Shown here piece by piece: positions 1 through 9,694 of a DNA stretch of 38,429 nucleotides. The translations under genes and the position numbers were made by a program. Numbering within the stretch: position 1 is the first letter of the stretch; the number at the start of each line of letters is the position of its first letter. This stretch comes from Desulfobulbaceae bacterium (lineage in GTDB: Bacteria; Desulfobacterota; Desulfobulbia; Desulfobulbales; Desulfobulbaceae). The notes under the pieces are model-generated. The model did no database searches and was not told where the DNA came from. It saw only the letters and a program-made list of their open reading frames with translations. The DNA is taken from NCBI GenBank assembly GCA_015493715.1, contig WGCP01000432.1, forward strand, positions 1 to 38,429, written 5' to 3'.

Positions 1-1784
1 TATTTCTCCTTCCAGTCCGGTCGCAGAGAGAGTTCCGTCAGTTGTTTGCGAGATATCGGTGCCGGAGCATCGGTCAACGGGCAGGTTGCCTTTTGCGTTT
101 TGGGAAAGGCGATGACGTCGCGGATGGACTCGGAGCCGGTGAGCAGCATCATCAGCCGGTCGACACCAAAGGCGATACCGCCATGGGGGGGAGCGCCGAG
201 TTCCAGTGCCCGGAGAAGAAAACCGAATTTTTCTTCGGCCTCCTGACTGTCAATTCCCAGGGCCTGCAAAACTTTTTCCTGAACATCTCTTTGGTGGATA
301 CGGATGGATCCTCCACCAATTTCATTGCCGTTTAATACCAGATCATAGGCCCTGCTCTTCACCTTGCCGGGATCGGTCTCAAGTAATTCGAGCTGATCAT
401 CCTGCGGTGCGGTAAATGGATGGTGGACGGCGGTATGTCGTTTCTGCTCATGGTCATATTCAAGCAGTGGAAAGTCGGTAATCCAGAGAAAATTAAATGT
501 GTCTTTGTCGATCAGTTTAAGCCGCCTTGCCAGCTCAAGCCGTAACTCGGCAAGGACCTGCTGGACAATACCCAGCCTGTCGGCCCCGAAAAGGATCAGG
601 TCGCCTGGCTGGGCATTAAGGGACTTCCCCATGGCGGCCAGCTCATCCTTATTGAAAAACTTGGTTATCGGTGACTGCCATTCATCTTCCTTGATTTTTA
701 TCCAGGCCATGCCGCAGGCACCGAATCGTCCCGCATATTCGGTGAGATTATCGAGATCCTTGCGTGAAAATGTTGCACATCCCTTGGCATTGATCGCCTT
801 GACCACTCCGCCCTTTTCAATAATCGAGTTAAAGACCTTGAAACCGCAGCCGCGCAGGTCTTCAGTCAGGTCGATCAGCTCCAGACCGAACCGGGCGTCG
901 GGCCGGTCCGTGCCGAATCTGCGCATGGATTCGTCATAGGGCATACGCGCAAAGGGTGGGGAGAGTTCAATGCCGCGAGTGGCGGCAAACACAGCCTTGA
1001 TCATTGCTTCGGTAATGGAGATGATCTCTTCTTCATGGATAAAGCTGAGCTCCATGTCGATCTGGGTAAATTCCGGCTGCCTGTCCGCCCGGAGGTCTTC
1101 ATCGCGAAAGCACTTCACCACCTGGAAATAGCGGTCCATACCCGAGATCATCAACATCTGTTTGAAGAGCTGGGGCGATTGCGGCAGGGCATAAAAATGG
1201 CCTGCATTGACACGGCTGGGCACCAGGTAATCCCGTGCGCCTTCCGGGGTTGAGCGGGTAAGTACCGGTGTCTCTATCTCAAGAAAATTATTGTCGGATA
1301 AAAAAGAACGTACAGTCTGTACCGCCTTATGACGCATAATAAGTTTGGCCGCCATTTCCGGCCGCCGCAGGTCGAGGTATCGGTACTGGAGCCGGAGATT
1401 GTCGGAAATCTCAACATCTTCATCCAGAGGAAAGGGTGGGGTCTTGCTGGTATTTAATATATGCAGTTCATCGACGAGGACCTCAATGGAGCCCGTTTTC
1501 AACTTTGGATTGGCCATATCACCGGGCCGTCGTTCAACCCGACCGCGAACGGCCAATACCCATTCGCTACGCAGCCGGTGCGCTTTCTGGTGGACTTCCC
1601 CATTCAGCTCCGGATTAAAGACAACCTGGGTAATACCCCAGCGGTCACGCAGGTCTATGAAAATAACACCGCCATGATCCCGGCGCCGGAGCACCCATCC
1701 CATGAGAATAACTTCTTCTCCCAGGTGATCGTTGCCAAGCTCATTACAGGTATGTGTACGCTGAAGTGTTCCAAGTGCATCCAT
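1..1784 (-). CDS. aspS: Aspartyl-tRNA synthetase, 3' end at window edge
   Basis: Class II synthetase that charges tRNA-Asp in the cytoplasm. The frame is open from an ATG at 1784 to the window edge and gives 594 codons, close to the usual bacterial length, so at most a few C-terminal residues are missing. The two leftover bases read TA, so the stop may lie exactly at the edge; the ORF track omits the gene for that reason. Visible landmarks are an N-terminal OB-fold anticodon-binding region (start [13 protein letters not shown]), a GAD-type insertion ([17 protein letters not shown]), and the C-terminal class II motif 3 segment [19 protein letters not shown]. An in-frame ATG 39 bases upstream exists, but the conserved start and the GGAG-rich leader favour 1784. 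It lies 62 bp downstream of hisS, a common bacterial pairing. Only whether it is discriminating for tRNA-Asp or also charges tRNA-Asn is left open. Confidence 0.97.
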   Translation of the reverse strand, partial: MDALGTLQRTHTCNELGNDHLGEEVILMGWVLRRRDHGGVIFIDLRDRWGITQVVFNPELNGEVHQKAHRLRSEWVLAVRGRVERRPGDMANPKLKTGSIEVLVDELHILNTSKTPPFPLDEDVEISDNLRLQYRYLDLRRPEMAAKLIMRHKAVQTVRSFLSDNNFLEIETPVLTRSTPEGARDYLVPSRVNAGHFYALPQSPQLFKQMLMISGMDRYFQVVKCFRDEDLRADRQPEFTQIDMELSFIHEEEIISITEAMIKAVFAATRGIELSPPFARMPYDESMRRFGTDRPDARFGLELIDLTEDLRGCGFKVFNSIIEKGGVVKAINAKGCATFSRKDLDNLTEYAGRFGACGMAWIKIKEDEWQSPITKFFNKDELAAMGKSLNAQPGDLILFGADRLGIVQQVLAELRLELARRLKLIDKDTFNFLWITDFPLLEYDHEQKRHTAVHHPFTAPQDDQLELLETDPGKVKSRAYDLVLNGNEIGGGSIRIHQRDVQEKVLQALGIDSQEAEEKFGFLLRALELGAPPHGGIAFGVDRLMMLLTGSESIRDVIAFPKTQKATCPLTDAPAPISRKQLTELSLRPDWKEK

Positions 1785-1846
1785 TGTCTCTCTGCTCCAA
1801 ATAATAGTCTGTCGGGGCATCATTGTCCCGGAAAGAATTCGGCCCG

Positions 1847-3112
1847 TCAGGCGGACAGGAGGGCCGTCATATGTTGTGCCTGTTCATCCATGGGCAATGA
1901 CAGGGAAAATTTGCTTTGTTCCTGGGTGTTCATATCCCGTAATACCCCTTCATTGCAGGCCAGTTCATCTTCGCCGATGATCAAGGTGAACCGGCTGTTC
2001 AATCGGCCTGCCTGTTTCATCTGCGCTTTGAGGCTGCGACCGCTGTAGTCCATGGCTGCCGTCAGGCCGAGTTTTCGTAACCTATGAACGAGAATGGAGG
2101 CGTGTTCAGCGGCTTTTTCGCCCAGGACGGCAACAAAGAGGTCTGTCGTCGGTTTGGGCGGGGTTGCGTCTTCCTGTTGTTCCATGAGCAGGACCAGCCG
2201 TTCCATGCCCAGAGCAAAGCCGATACCGGGGAGGTCGGGTCCGTTTAATTGCCGGAGGAGTCCGTCGTACCGGCCTCCTGCACCCACTGCCGCCTGGGCG
2301 CCGAGCGCATCGGTGATGAACTCAAAGGTGGTCCGGGTGTAGTAATCCAGTCCTCGGACCATAAATCGATTTACCCTGTAGGCGACTCCCAGAAGATCCA
2401 GCGTTTGTTTTACGGAGACAAAATGGTCCCTGCAATCGTTGCAGAGCGAGTCGAGGATTGATGGCGCATCCTGGACCAGGTCTTTGCAATTTCTATTTTT
2501 GCAGTCCAGCGTCCGCAGAGGATTGACGTTCATGCGGCGTCGGCAGTCCGGGCAAAGCGATTCCTTATGTTGATTGAGATAGGCCATCAGTTTGTCTCGA
2601 AATCCGGGCCGACAGGCCGGGCATCCCAGGGAATTAATTTCCAGGCTGACAGTAACCCCGAGCGTGTCCAGCAGCATTTGACCCATGGCCATCAGTTCGG
2701 CATCTACCTGCGGCTCGTTTGCACCGATCACTTCCACGTCCATTTGATGAAACTGACGGAGACGACCCTTTTGGGGGCGTTCATGTCGGAACATCGGCCC
2801 GATGGTGTACAGGCGATGCACCGGTTGCCTGACGTGCAGTCCATGTTCAATAAAGGCACGCAGGATTGAGGCGGTGGCTTCGGGCCGCATGGTTATACCC
2901 TTGTCGACAAAGGTATACATCTCTTTTTCGACAATATCGGTCGCCTCGCCGATGGAACGGGCGAAGAGTTCGGTTTTTTCCAGAATAGGGGTGCGGATTT
3001 CCTGCATACCGAACCTGGCAAAGATATCGCGGGCGGTTTGTTCAATGTGCTGTCGGCGAAGCGCATCATCCGGCAGGATATCTTTAAAGCCGTTAACGGC
3101 TTTTATTTTCAC
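1847..3112 (-). CDS. hisS: Histidyl-tRNA synthetase
   Basis: Class II synthetase that charges tRNA-His in the cytoplasm. At 421 residues it has the usual bacterial length. Visible motifs are the start [13 protein letters not shown], motif 2 region [17 protein letters not shown], the histidine-specific signature [12 protein letters not shown], and [13 protein letters not shown] followed by the C-terminal anticodon-binding domain with SLKAQMKQA. Translation begins at a GTG codon preceded by AAGGAG with an 8-base spacer. The gene is probably co-transcribed with aspS just downstream. The 263-bp gap to the divergent flavoprotein gene should hold both promoters, although I could not assign boxes with confidence. 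Confidence 0.97.
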   Translation of the reverse strand: MKIKAVNGFKDILPDDALRRQHIEQTARDIFARFGMQEIRTPILEKTELFARSIGEATDIVEKEMYTFVDKGITMRPEATASILRAFIEHGLHVRQPVHRLYTIGPMFRHERPQKGRLRQFHQMDVEVIGANEPQVDAELMAMGQMLLDTLGVTVSLEINSLGCPACRPGFRDKLMAYLNQHKESLCPDCRRRMNVNPLRTLDCKNRNCKDLVQDAPSILDSLCNDCRDHFVSVKQTLDLLGVAYRVNRFMVRGLDYYTRTTFEFITDALGAQAAVGAGGRYDGLLRQLNGPDLPGIGFALGMERLVLLMEQQEDATPPKPTTDLFVAVLGEKAAEHASILVHRLRKLGLTAAMDYSGRSLKAQMKQAGRLNSRFTLIIGEDELACNEGVLRDMNTQEQSKFSLSLPMDEQAQHMTALLSA

Positions 3113-3375
3113 AATAATTTCTCCTTGCGATCAACGGTTTTTGGCCTGCAAACAGCGTTGTATGGCCCTGATGCCCCCTTGATTGTATCCGGAGGTCAAA
3201 AATTAATAAATTTACTCGAAAAAGAGGTGAAAAGTCAAGCCGATGTAGAAATTATATGGTATAATAATTTTCTTTATGTTTTTTCGCGTTGAAATGTCGT
3301 GGTCCGGCCTTGACAAAGTACTTCGGGCACGGCATTATCAGCCAGTTTGTTTTCCCGTTGCTTAAAGTGAAATGC

Positions 3376-4344
3376 ATGAAACTTCCAGAACTTAAAATCG
3401 GATCATTTGTTGCCCGTATACCTCTTATCCAGGGAGGAATGTCGGTGCGAGTCTCGACCTCGACCCTTGCCGTTCCTGTTGCCGAATGCGGCGGCATCGG
3501 CACTATCGGCGGCTCGGGGATACCCGTTCCCGAACTGCGTGAGGATATCCGCCGGGCGAAAAAGGCGACGGATGGTATTATTGCCGTTAATATCATGTAT
3601 GCCATGAAGGATTTTTACGAACTGGTCATGTGCTCCATTGAAGCCGGTGCGGACATGATCATTACCGGTGCAGGCTTTTCCCGCGATATTTTTAAAATCG
3701 GTAAAAAACATAATATTCCGATCGTCTCAATCGTTTCGTCACCGGCCTTTGCTCGTCTTGCAGAAAAATTGGGAGCCGCCGCCATCATTGTCGAGGCGGC
3801 TGAGGCCGGTGGTCATCTCGGTACGGATAAACTGCTGCGTGACATTTTTCCGGCAATTCGTAAAGTTGTTTCCAAGGTACCGCTTATTGCTGCAGGCGGC
3901 ATTACTAATGGTTTTGAGATGGCGGAAATAATGGATAAATTTGGTGCGGACGGAATTCAGATCGCCTCCCGTTTTGTCTTAAGCAAGGAGTGTTCCGTCT
4001 CGCAGAAGTTTAAAGAGACCTTCCTCAAAGCAAAAAAAGAGGATATTGTTCTTGTGCAGTCGCCTGTAGGCATGCCGGGACGAGCCATCAAAACGCCCTT
4101 TATTGAGCAGATGGAGCGGGGCGAAGATGTCTCGGCACCAAAATGTAAATTTAAATGTTTGAAAAAATGTTCGTATAAGTATTGCATTAATGATCGTCTG
4201 ACCGCTTCCTGTACCGGTGATGTGGTCAATGGCCTGGTTTTTTCCGGGGCCAACACCTGGAAGATGGATGAGATACTGTCGGTCAGAGAAATTTTCGACC
4301 GTTTTGTCAGTCAGGCGGAATCCGTGTATAAGGAAAAAAAGTAA
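3376..4344 (+). CDS. Nitronate monooxygenase/FabK-type FMN flavoprotein
   Basis: TIM-barrel flavoprotein of the nitronate monooxygenase (2-nitropropane dioxygenase) family, 322 residues from the ATG at 3376. That start is preferred over the longer track ORF because MKLPELKIGSFVARIPLIQGG is the conserved family beginning. Landmarks are the catalytic-histidine segment EAAEAGGHLGTD, the FMN phosphate-binding segments AAGGITNG and IQIASRF, and a cysteine-rich stretch C-x3-C-x3-C-x3-C near residue 260 followed by NGLVFSGANTW, seen in the anaerobe branch of this family. The substrate cannot be told from sequence: nitronate oxidation or, in FabK relatives, enoyl-ACP reduction are both possible. Its stop is 3 bases before the pcnB ORF, so the two are probably one transcript. 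The ribosome binding site is weak. Confidence 0.88.
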   Translation: MKLPELKIGSFVARIPLIQGGMSVRVSTSTLAVPVAECGGIGTIGGSGIPVPELREDIRRAKKATDGIIAVNIMYAMKDFYELVMCSIEAGADMIITGAGFSRDIFKIGKKHNIPIVSIVSSPAFARLAEKLGAAAIIVEAAEAGGHLGTDKLLRDIFPAIRKVVSKVPLIAAGGITNGFEMAEIMDKFGADGIQIASRFVLSKECSVSQKFKETFLKAKKEDIVLVQSPVGMPGRAIKTPFIEQMERGEDVSAPKCKFKCLKKCSYKYCINDRLTASCTGDVVNGLVFSGANTWKMDEILSVREIFDRFVSQAESVYKEKK

Positions 4345-4347
4345 TGG

Positions 4348-5751
4348 ATGCAGGTCGAATCCGGGGCTATAAACCACATGGGTATTGAATCTACCACCAG
4401 ATGTAGGGAGGAGCAACAATCCGGTTCCGGAATTCGGGCTAGTATTATTCCGGAAAGCGATCATCCTATCCGGCCCGGCGACCTGGATCGTGAAGCACTG
4501 AAAGTCCTTTATCGCCTCCGGGATGCCGGTTTTTCCGGCTATCTGGTAGGCGGTGGTGTCCGGGATCTCTATCTCGGTAAACAACCGAAAGATTTTGATA
4601 TTTCCACCAATGCACGGCCCGGTCAACTCAGGCGGCTGTTTCGGAACAGCCGCACCATTGGCCGGCGTTTTCGTCTGGTCCAAGTCTTCTTTCGGGGCAA
4701 CAAGATCATTGAGGTCTCCACGCTCCGCTCCCAGAGTGAATATGGCCGGGACGACACCAAAGTTCTGCCCGCCAATAATACTTTCGGCACCCTGGAAGAA
4801 GATGCCTTTCGTCGTGATCTGACGATTAACTCCCTGTTCTACGAAATCGACACCAATACCATTATTGATTATGTCGGCGGAGTTACCGACTTAAACGATG
4901 GCATTGTCCGGATCGTCGGTGATCCGGAGGTTCGCATCACCCGGGATCCAGTGCGTGTTCTGCGTGCACTTCGTCATGCCGCCCGTACCGGATTCGTGAT
5001 AGATCAGGAGAGTTTTCGAGCCATTGTCACCCATCGCGACAAACTTAATCTCTGTCCTTCCTCACGTATCCGAGATGAAATCATCAAAGATCTGGTTTCC
5101 GGATTTAGCAGGCCTTGGGCTGAACTCTGTATCAGAAGTCGTGTGTTTTTCACGCTTTTTCCTTTTTATGACCAGCCTGTAAGCGATGAAAACGGCCTGG
5201 ATGAACTTGACGCAATTCTAACGGTTGTTGACAGGCTGCAGAAGAACGGCAAAGGCGGATCAATGCATCTGCCGGATTACATGCTCATGGCATTACTTTT
5301 GTACCCATGGCTGCAGCGCGAACTTCATTTACTGCAACGTGAAGTAAAGGGAGGGAAGTATCGCCTGCTGTTTAACGATATTCGTCAGGCCCTTGATGCA
5401 AGTATATGCGGCCGCTTGAATATTAAACGATCAGGTAAGGAGGCCATGACCACTCTTTTTGTCAATATGCCTAACATTTACAGGTATCAAGAGCAAAGGG
5501 ACTGGCCGAAATGGTTGAAGAAAAAGAGCTATTTTAAAGACTGCGCCAGGTTTTGCGCAATCATTGCCGAGGCCGCTGGTGGCTCCGCCGTAAAGACCGA
5601 CTTGTTTGCAGTCCCGGTTCAGCCCGATGAGGTACGGTGCGGTAGTCGGAATGGTGGAGGTGGTCGAGGCGGCAGGGCAGGAAACCCTTCCTTTACCGAA
5701 AAAAAGGGCGGGATATTCGGGCTGCGAGCCGGTCAGCCAACCAGTAGTTGA
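4348..5751 (+). CDS. pcnB: Poly(A) polymerase I
   Basis: Class II nucleotidyltransferase that adds 3' poly(A) tails to RNA and promotes decay. The head domain shows GYLVGGGVRDLYLGKQPKDF with the catalytic acidic pair DFDIS, then RRFRLVQVFF, which favours PcnB over CCA-adding enzymes, then EDAFRRDLTINSLFYEI and the neck RDPVRVLRALRHAARTGF. The body domain is shorter and divergent. Residues about 430-450 form a glycine/arginine-rich tail (RNGGGGRGGRAG). The start at 4348 almost overlaps the upstream stop; an in-frame ATG at 4378 is equally possible because neither has a good ribosome binding site. CCA-adding activity cannot be fully excluded from sequence alone. Confidence 0.92.
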   Translation: MQVESGAINHMGIESTTRCREEQQSGSGIRASIIPESDHPIRPGDLDREALKVLYRLRDAGFSGYLVGGGVRDLYLGKQPKDFDISTNARPGQLRRLFRNSRTIGRRFRLVQVFFRGNKIIEVSTLRSQSEYGRDDTKVLPANNTFGTLEEDAFRRDLTINSLFYEIDTNTIIDYVGGVTDLNDGIVRIVGDPEVRITRDPVRVLRALRHAARTGFVIDQESFRAIVTHRDKLNLCPSSRIRDEIIKDLVSGFSRPWAELCIRSRVFFTLFPFYDQPVSDENGLDELDAILTVVDRLQKNGKGGSMHLPDYMLMALLLYPWLQRELHLLQREVKGGKYRLLFNDIRQALDASICGRLNIKRSGKEAMTTLFVNMPNIYRYQEQRDWPKWLKKKSYFKDCARFCAIIAEAAGGSAVKTDLFAVPVQPDEVRCGSRNGGGGRGGRAGNPSFTEKKGGIFGLRAGQPTSS

Positions 5752-5787
5752 TTTTGTTCCTTTTGTCGGCAGGTTAAAGAGTTTCTT

Positions 5788-6537
5788 GTGCGTTTCCTTC
5801 TCTATAATATTCGTTATTGTACAGGCATCGGACCAAGGTTCCATCTGCCGGTACCCTATGCCGGCTATCTGAAACGTTCAACCGGGATTCTTGATGAGAT
5901 TATCGGCTTTTTGGAACAGGTCAGGCCGGATATTATCGGGCTTGTCGAGGTTGATAACGGCTCATTTCGAACCCGTCGTCTCTGCCAGGCGGAACAGATA
6001 GCCCATCGGCTCGGCCATTATCATGTTGTAGAGTCCAAATACGGAGCCGGTTCGGTAGCCGGCAAGGTGCCGTTGCTCAACAGACAGGGGAATGCCGTTC
6101 TTTCCAGATTCCCCATTGTTGAACATCGATTCCATTATTTTGAACAGGGCGTCAAAAGGCTGGTGATTGAGGTCAGACTGGCAGCGCTCACCGTTTTTCT
6201 CGTGCATCTTTCACTTACTTATCGCAATCGTCAATATCAGCTTGAACGTCTGTACAGGCTTATCCATGGCGTTGAAAGGCCAGTCATTGTCGCCGGTGAT
6301 TTCAATGTGCTCTGGGGTGACCGAGAGCTGGATTTATTTCTCGGTGCCACAGGCCTTATTAATGCCAATCGGGAGGGACAACCATCACATCCCAGCCGTT
6401 CCCCGAAACGCCAACTTGATTTCATCCTCCATAGCCCGGAGATCAAAGTCACGGATTTTCAGATTCCCCATGTCCTCTATTCCGACCATGCTCCACTCAT
6501 CTGTGATTTTGAATCGCCGTCTCTCCAGGCGTCCTAA
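5788..6537 (+). CDS. Endonuclease/exonuclease/phosphatase (EEP) family protein
   Basis: Metal-dependent phosphohydrolase of the DNase I-like EEP fold, 249 residues, with no signal peptide, so probably cytoplasmic. Landmarks in order are MRFLLYNIRY (strand with the metal-binding Asn), GLVEVDNG (catalytic Glu, about residue 52), VIVAGDFNVLWGD (Asp/Asn pair, about residue 167), RQLDFILHS, and YSDHAPLI with the general base His near the C-terminus. Translation starts at GTG 5788, chosen because RFLLYNIR is the usual beginning. Its TAA stop lies inside the outer arm of the inverted-repeat element that follows. The substrate (DNA, phospholipid or small phosphoester) cannot be told. It follows pcnB by 36 bp. 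Confidence 0.88.
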   Translation: MRFLLYNIRYCTGIGPRFHLPVPYAGYLKRSTGILDEIIGFLEQVRPDIIGLVEVDNGSFRTRRLCQAEQIAHRLGHYHVVESKYGAGSVAGKVPLLNRQGNAVLSRFPIVEHRFHYFEQGVKRLVIEVRLAALTVFLVHLSLTYRNRQYQLERLYRLIHGVERPVIVAGDFNVLWGDRELDLFLGATGLINANREGQPSHPSRSPKRQLDFILHSPEIKVTDFQIPHVLYSDHAPLICDFESPSLQAS

Positions 6538-6714
6538 CCCGCATATTTCACAAGCGATCTGCTGCAAGGCCCGAAAACATCATGCCTGCTGCGTCACAGC
6601 GCAAAAAGGATTCCTCGGAATATTTCAATATGCCTGCGGACCTTTTTGCGCTGTTCCTTGCATTCATGGCATTTTCAGACCTTTCGCGACGACCTTTGTG
6701 AAATATGCGGGTTA
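6535..6714. repeat. Long inverted-repeat element, family R1 copy A
   Basis: The ends TAACCCGCATATTTCACAA and TTGTGAAATATGCGGGTTA are perfect inverted repeats, and most of the interior is also self-complementary (for example CAGCGCAAAAAGG against CCTTTTTGCGCTG), so about 180 bases can fold into one long hairpin. The left arm includes the stop codon of the upstream EEP gene. The element lies between convergent genes. A second copy is at 19351-19551. It encodes nothing recognisable and resembles a MITE or BIME-type element. The track ORFs that cross it are shadows. Confidence 0.9.
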
Positions 6715-6741
6715 AGGGTACCGGCAAAAAGCGGGGAAATG

Positions 6742-7506
6742 CTATTTTATAGGCAGGGCAATAACTGATCCGTTTCTCCCCGTTTGTCCGTTTGCCCGGT
6801 GCATTGCTCTTCGATAGGAAAAAAAATCTTCATTACATGCCGTGCATTTTTTTGCCGTGTCGATTTTTTTTTCTTTGACACCGGCATGGATGAGCTGCAT
6901 GCGGCTTATCGCCTGGAAATCAAAATGGTTCCTGGTGGTTTGAAATGTGAAAAAATCCGGTGGAAGTTCGGCGTGGTAATTGATAAATTCTCCGCAGCAG
7001 GGACCCAGAGATGGGCTGATAACGGCCAGAATATTCGAGGGCTGGACAGTAAACTCCTTCTCCATGCACTGAATGGTTTTAGCGATGATATTAGACACCG
7101 ATCCGCGCCAGCCACTGTGAATGGCTCCAATGACGCCTTTGACCGGATCGTGCAGAAGGACGGCTTGGCAGTCGGCCTGCTGGATGAGCAGGCCGATCCC
7201 TGCAACATCGGTTATCATGGCGTCCATTTTTTCCATTTTGGTGACTTGTTCCACGTTGTTCACCACAAGGATGGAATCACCATGAACCTGGGTTATTTCT
7301 TTTACTGTTCCCGCTCCAATGGTTTCTCGTATCAGTTCCCGATTTCCCTCGACCGCTGACGGATCATCACCAACAGTATAGCTGCAGTTAAGTGAGGAAA
7401 AGGGGGCAGTGCTGCGTCCTCCGTGCCGGCTGAACATGGCATGGGGAATGGCGAGGATGTCACTTTGGTAAAAAAGGAGGCCGTGTTTTCGCCTTTGTGT
7501 GATCAT
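6742..7506 (-). CDS. pgeF: Laccase-domain purine nucleosidase/polyphenol oxidase (YfiH family)
   Basis: Cytoplasmic protein of the YfiH/PgeF (DUF152, Cu-oxidase_4) family, 254 residues. E. coli members are linked to peptidoglycan editing and others act as purine nucleoside phosphorylases or adenosine deaminases, so the biochemical role here is uncertain. The conserved metal triad is present: His in TQVHGDS (about residue 75), Cys in QQADCQAVLL (about 117) and His in AIHSGWRGS (about 133). SPSLGPCCGEF and the C-terminal KCTACNEDFFSYRR also match the family. The start at 7506 has no obvious ribosome binding site; the ATG at MFSRHGG is too late to be the real start. It lies downstream of, and is separated by a terminator from, the porin gene. 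Confidence 0.92.
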   Translation of the reverse strand: MITQRRKHGLLFYQSDILAIPHAMFSRHGGRSTAPFSSLNCSYTVGDDPSAVEGNRELIRETIGAGTVKEITQVHGDSILVVNNVEQVTKMEKMDAMITDVAGIGLLIQQADCQAVLLHDPVKGVIGAIHSGWRGSVSNIIAKTIQCMEKEFTVQPSNILAVISPSLGPCCGEFINYHAELPPDFFTFQTTRNHFDFQAISRMQLIHAGVKEKKIDTAKKCTACNEDFFSYRRAMHRANGQTGRNGSVIALPIK

Positions 7507-7511
7507 GGTTT

Positions 7512-7545
7512 AAAAAAAGGGGAAAGCCCGGTGAAGGCTTTCCCC
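7512..7545 (-). terminator. Rho-independent terminator of the porin gene
   Basis: On the minus strand a perfect 10-bp stem (GGGGAAAGCC with GGCTTTCCCC, 7-base loop) is followed directly by seven T. It begins 28 bases after the porin stop, so it ends that transcript and separates it from pgeF. Confidence 0.92.
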
Positions 7546-7573
7546 TGTAGGTTGATAGTGTGAAAAAATTTAC

Positions 7574-9166
7574 TTAAAAGTAAGCCTCAAAGGTCAGGTA
7601 AAACTGGTTGGCGCTTTCAACGGGATTAATGCCCAGGGCCTGCAATGATTGTTGTTCATCATCCAGATCATAGGGTTTCATGGTCCAGTCAAAGCCACCG
7701 GAATAGTTATAATCGTAGTACTGCCAGCCAAGACGAATAAAGGTTTTGGCATACTTGGAGATGGTTTCTCCTGTGGGCAGGTCATAGATCAAATACAATT
7801 CGTAGGCGTTACCACGGGTAGCCAGCTTGGATTGATAGACGTCGTCATGACCGGGCGTAAAGGCAATCCAGTACTGGGAACCGTAGTTGTATTCAGCGCC
7901 GAGCTTCAGGCCGATGGAGTCGATATCATACCGAATACCGGCATAGACGGAGTAGCCGTCTTCCGAACCTGTATTAGGACCGGCCGAGCCCTGCTGCATG
8001 GCAGCAAAGTCATTGAAAAATCCATTGCCGTTGGGATCGGTATGGCTCCAGCCGCCGGCGAGAAAATAGTTCAGGTCGGCAAACTTGTCCATATAAACGG
8101 CACTGGTATGGTAGACATTGCCCAGGTTTTTCTGAGGTCCGTAACCGCCTTGGTCCTGCGGCCTGGTCGCTCCAAAGTTGACTAGGTCTGATTGGAAATT
8201 CGGGTAGTTGAAGAGGTTGAAGACCTCGAAAATTTGGATATTCATAAACCGATGACCTGATTTGAAAACATCCCAGGAAAATCCGGCAAAATCGGTATCA
8301 TTGAGCTTGTTGGCTTCATTATCAAACTGGAGGCCGTCTTCAAAACCGCGCCCATAGCAGAAACGGATGCGGCCTGTTCCAAGCATATCATTGCCCCAGG
8401 CATAGGCATAGCCGAGGGAAATGCCGTCAAATGGGTAGTCCATATATTCAATAGGAGTAGCCATTCTGGAATCACTACCCATGCGCAGTTGCGCAGGCGG
8501 TCCATCCGTGGTCGGCCGGCGGCCGATGGAGAACCAGATCGGCATGCCACCGATATTATTCCAGTTGACGAAGGCACGATCAACGTACAGCGCACTGTCG
8601 GAAGGCTGCCTCGTTACACTGCCGTCAAAAATGGGATAGCCATTGCCGAGTCCCTTGGGCGTGGTCTGCATACCCCAAGCCTTGTACATGGCCAGTCGTC
8701 CCTTAAACTCAACATTTTCAGTCGCCTTGACCCGCATATTCAGACGAAAACGGTTGGTAAATAAGGTGTCGTTATTCTGATCACCCTGGGAGACCCCGGC
8801 AAATGTGGGCATACCGGTCGCAGGGTTAATCCCTGTCATGCGGAGGGGGGTTCCTGCGGAAAAGAGGGTGTCCGCGTGATACGAATCCATTCGGGCACGG
8901 AAATCACCGTAAAATTTAAAACGTGCCGCCAGATCCCAAGATTCGGATTTTTCATCCAGCATATCGCTCATGTCATCGACCGTGTCACCATATTCGGTGA
9001 TGGTCTCATTCTGCTTGGCTAGCTGTGCCTTCAGGGCATCAAGTTCACGGGACAGCTGATCGATCCTTGATGTCAGATCCTGCGGGGTTTTACCGGCGCT
9101 GGCAGAAGCCATGGCGGGTAAAGCAATGAGTCCGGCCAGAGCCAGCATGGAAAATTTCTTAACCAT
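7574..9166 (-). CDS. DUF3373-family outer-membrane porin
   Basis: Predicted outer-membrane beta-barrel protein of 530 residues. An N-terminal signal peptide (MVKKFSMLALAGLIALPAMASASA) is followed by a short coiled coil (residues about 30-65, LTSRIDQLSRELDALKAQL) of the kind that anchors porins to the periplasm, then a barrel rich in alternating aromatic residues from KFYGDFRARMDSY onward, ending in a terminal Phe (FYLTFEAYF) as expected for BAM recognition. The barrel resembles DUF3373 proteins of Delta- and Epsilonproteobacteria. The ribosome binding site AAGGAGGAGG just before the ATG is strong and the terminator is strong, so the gene is probably monocistronic and well expressed. The transported solute is unknown. 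Confidence 0.88.
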   Translation of the reverse strand: MVKKFSMLALAGLIALPAMASASAGKTPQDLTSRIDQLSRELDALKAQLAKQNETITEYGDTVDDMSDMLDEKSESWDLAARFKFYGDFRARMDSYHADTLFSAGTPLRMTGINPATGMPTFAGVSQGDQNNDTLFTNRFRLNMRVKATENVEFKGRLAMYKAWGMQTTPKGLGNGYPIFDGSVTRQPSDSALYVDRAFVNWNNIGGMPIWFSIGRRPTTDGPPAQLRMGSDSRMATPIEYMDYPFDGISLGYAYAWGNDMLGTGRIRFCYGRGFEDGLQFDNEANKLNDTDFAGFSWDVFKSGHRFMNIQIFEVFNLFNYPNFQSDLVNFGATRPQDQGGYGPQKNLGNVYHTSAVYMDKFADLNYFLAGGWSHTDPNGNGFFNDFAAMQQGSAGPNTGSEDGYSVYAGIRYDIDSIGLKLGAEYNYGSQYWIAFTPGHDDVYQSKLATRGNAYELYLIYDLPTGETISKYAKTFIRLGWQYYDYNYSGGFDWTMKPYDLDDEQQSLQALGINPVESANQFYLTFEAYF

Positions 9167-9694
9167 TCTTCCTCCTCCTTATGTCTGTTGTTTTCGGGAA
9201 AATCCCATATCTCCAACTAGTTGAAAAAATTCTGCAAATGGATAGGCGATCCCAAAGCAGGTAAACAGGACAAGTTTCAATAATAATAACTGAAGTTTCC
9301 TGATTTTTGTATATCCCATGGTCGTCGCAATGCGCTATCACTGGGCCAAAAGAATATATTTTTTATGGTGTTTGCCATGAAAACAGCAAAATCCTATTTT
9401 GGTATTCCTTGACGCACGAATCTTTCTACATAGAAAACGTCTGATTTTTCAATAACATACAAGGTATATCGAAAATCACAAGAAAAACATAATCAGGAAA
9501 CATCAGTAATAATAATAGTAAATATAAAAAATTTGTATCGTATTTGTGGTCTGTTGTCAACTGGTTCTCGCTGAAAAGTAAAAAAAATTGTACTTTTCGG
9601 AGAGAGTCAGAGGAAAAACAGGTCATGGATCCGGCAGGACTTTTTTCCCAAGCCGGGCCAACGAGGGCGGAATATGTCTATTCGTCACGCTTGT
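9167..9694. other. AT-rich intergenic region between clpA and the porin gene
   Basis: About 530 bases with no convincing gene. It should hold the porin promoter (minus strand) and the clpA transcript end. The only structure I see is an inverted repeat GAAAAGTA/TACTTTTC at 9573-9598, with a T- or A-rich 10-base loop. It could be a weak hairpin or an operator. The short ORFs in the track here have no family resemblance. Confidence 0.6.

Noticed and set aside
6167-6715. 182-residue plus-strand ORF across the end of the EEP gene and the R1 repeat.
   Set aside because: It is a shadow frame: the first half lies in another frame of a well-supported gene and the rest is the repeat.
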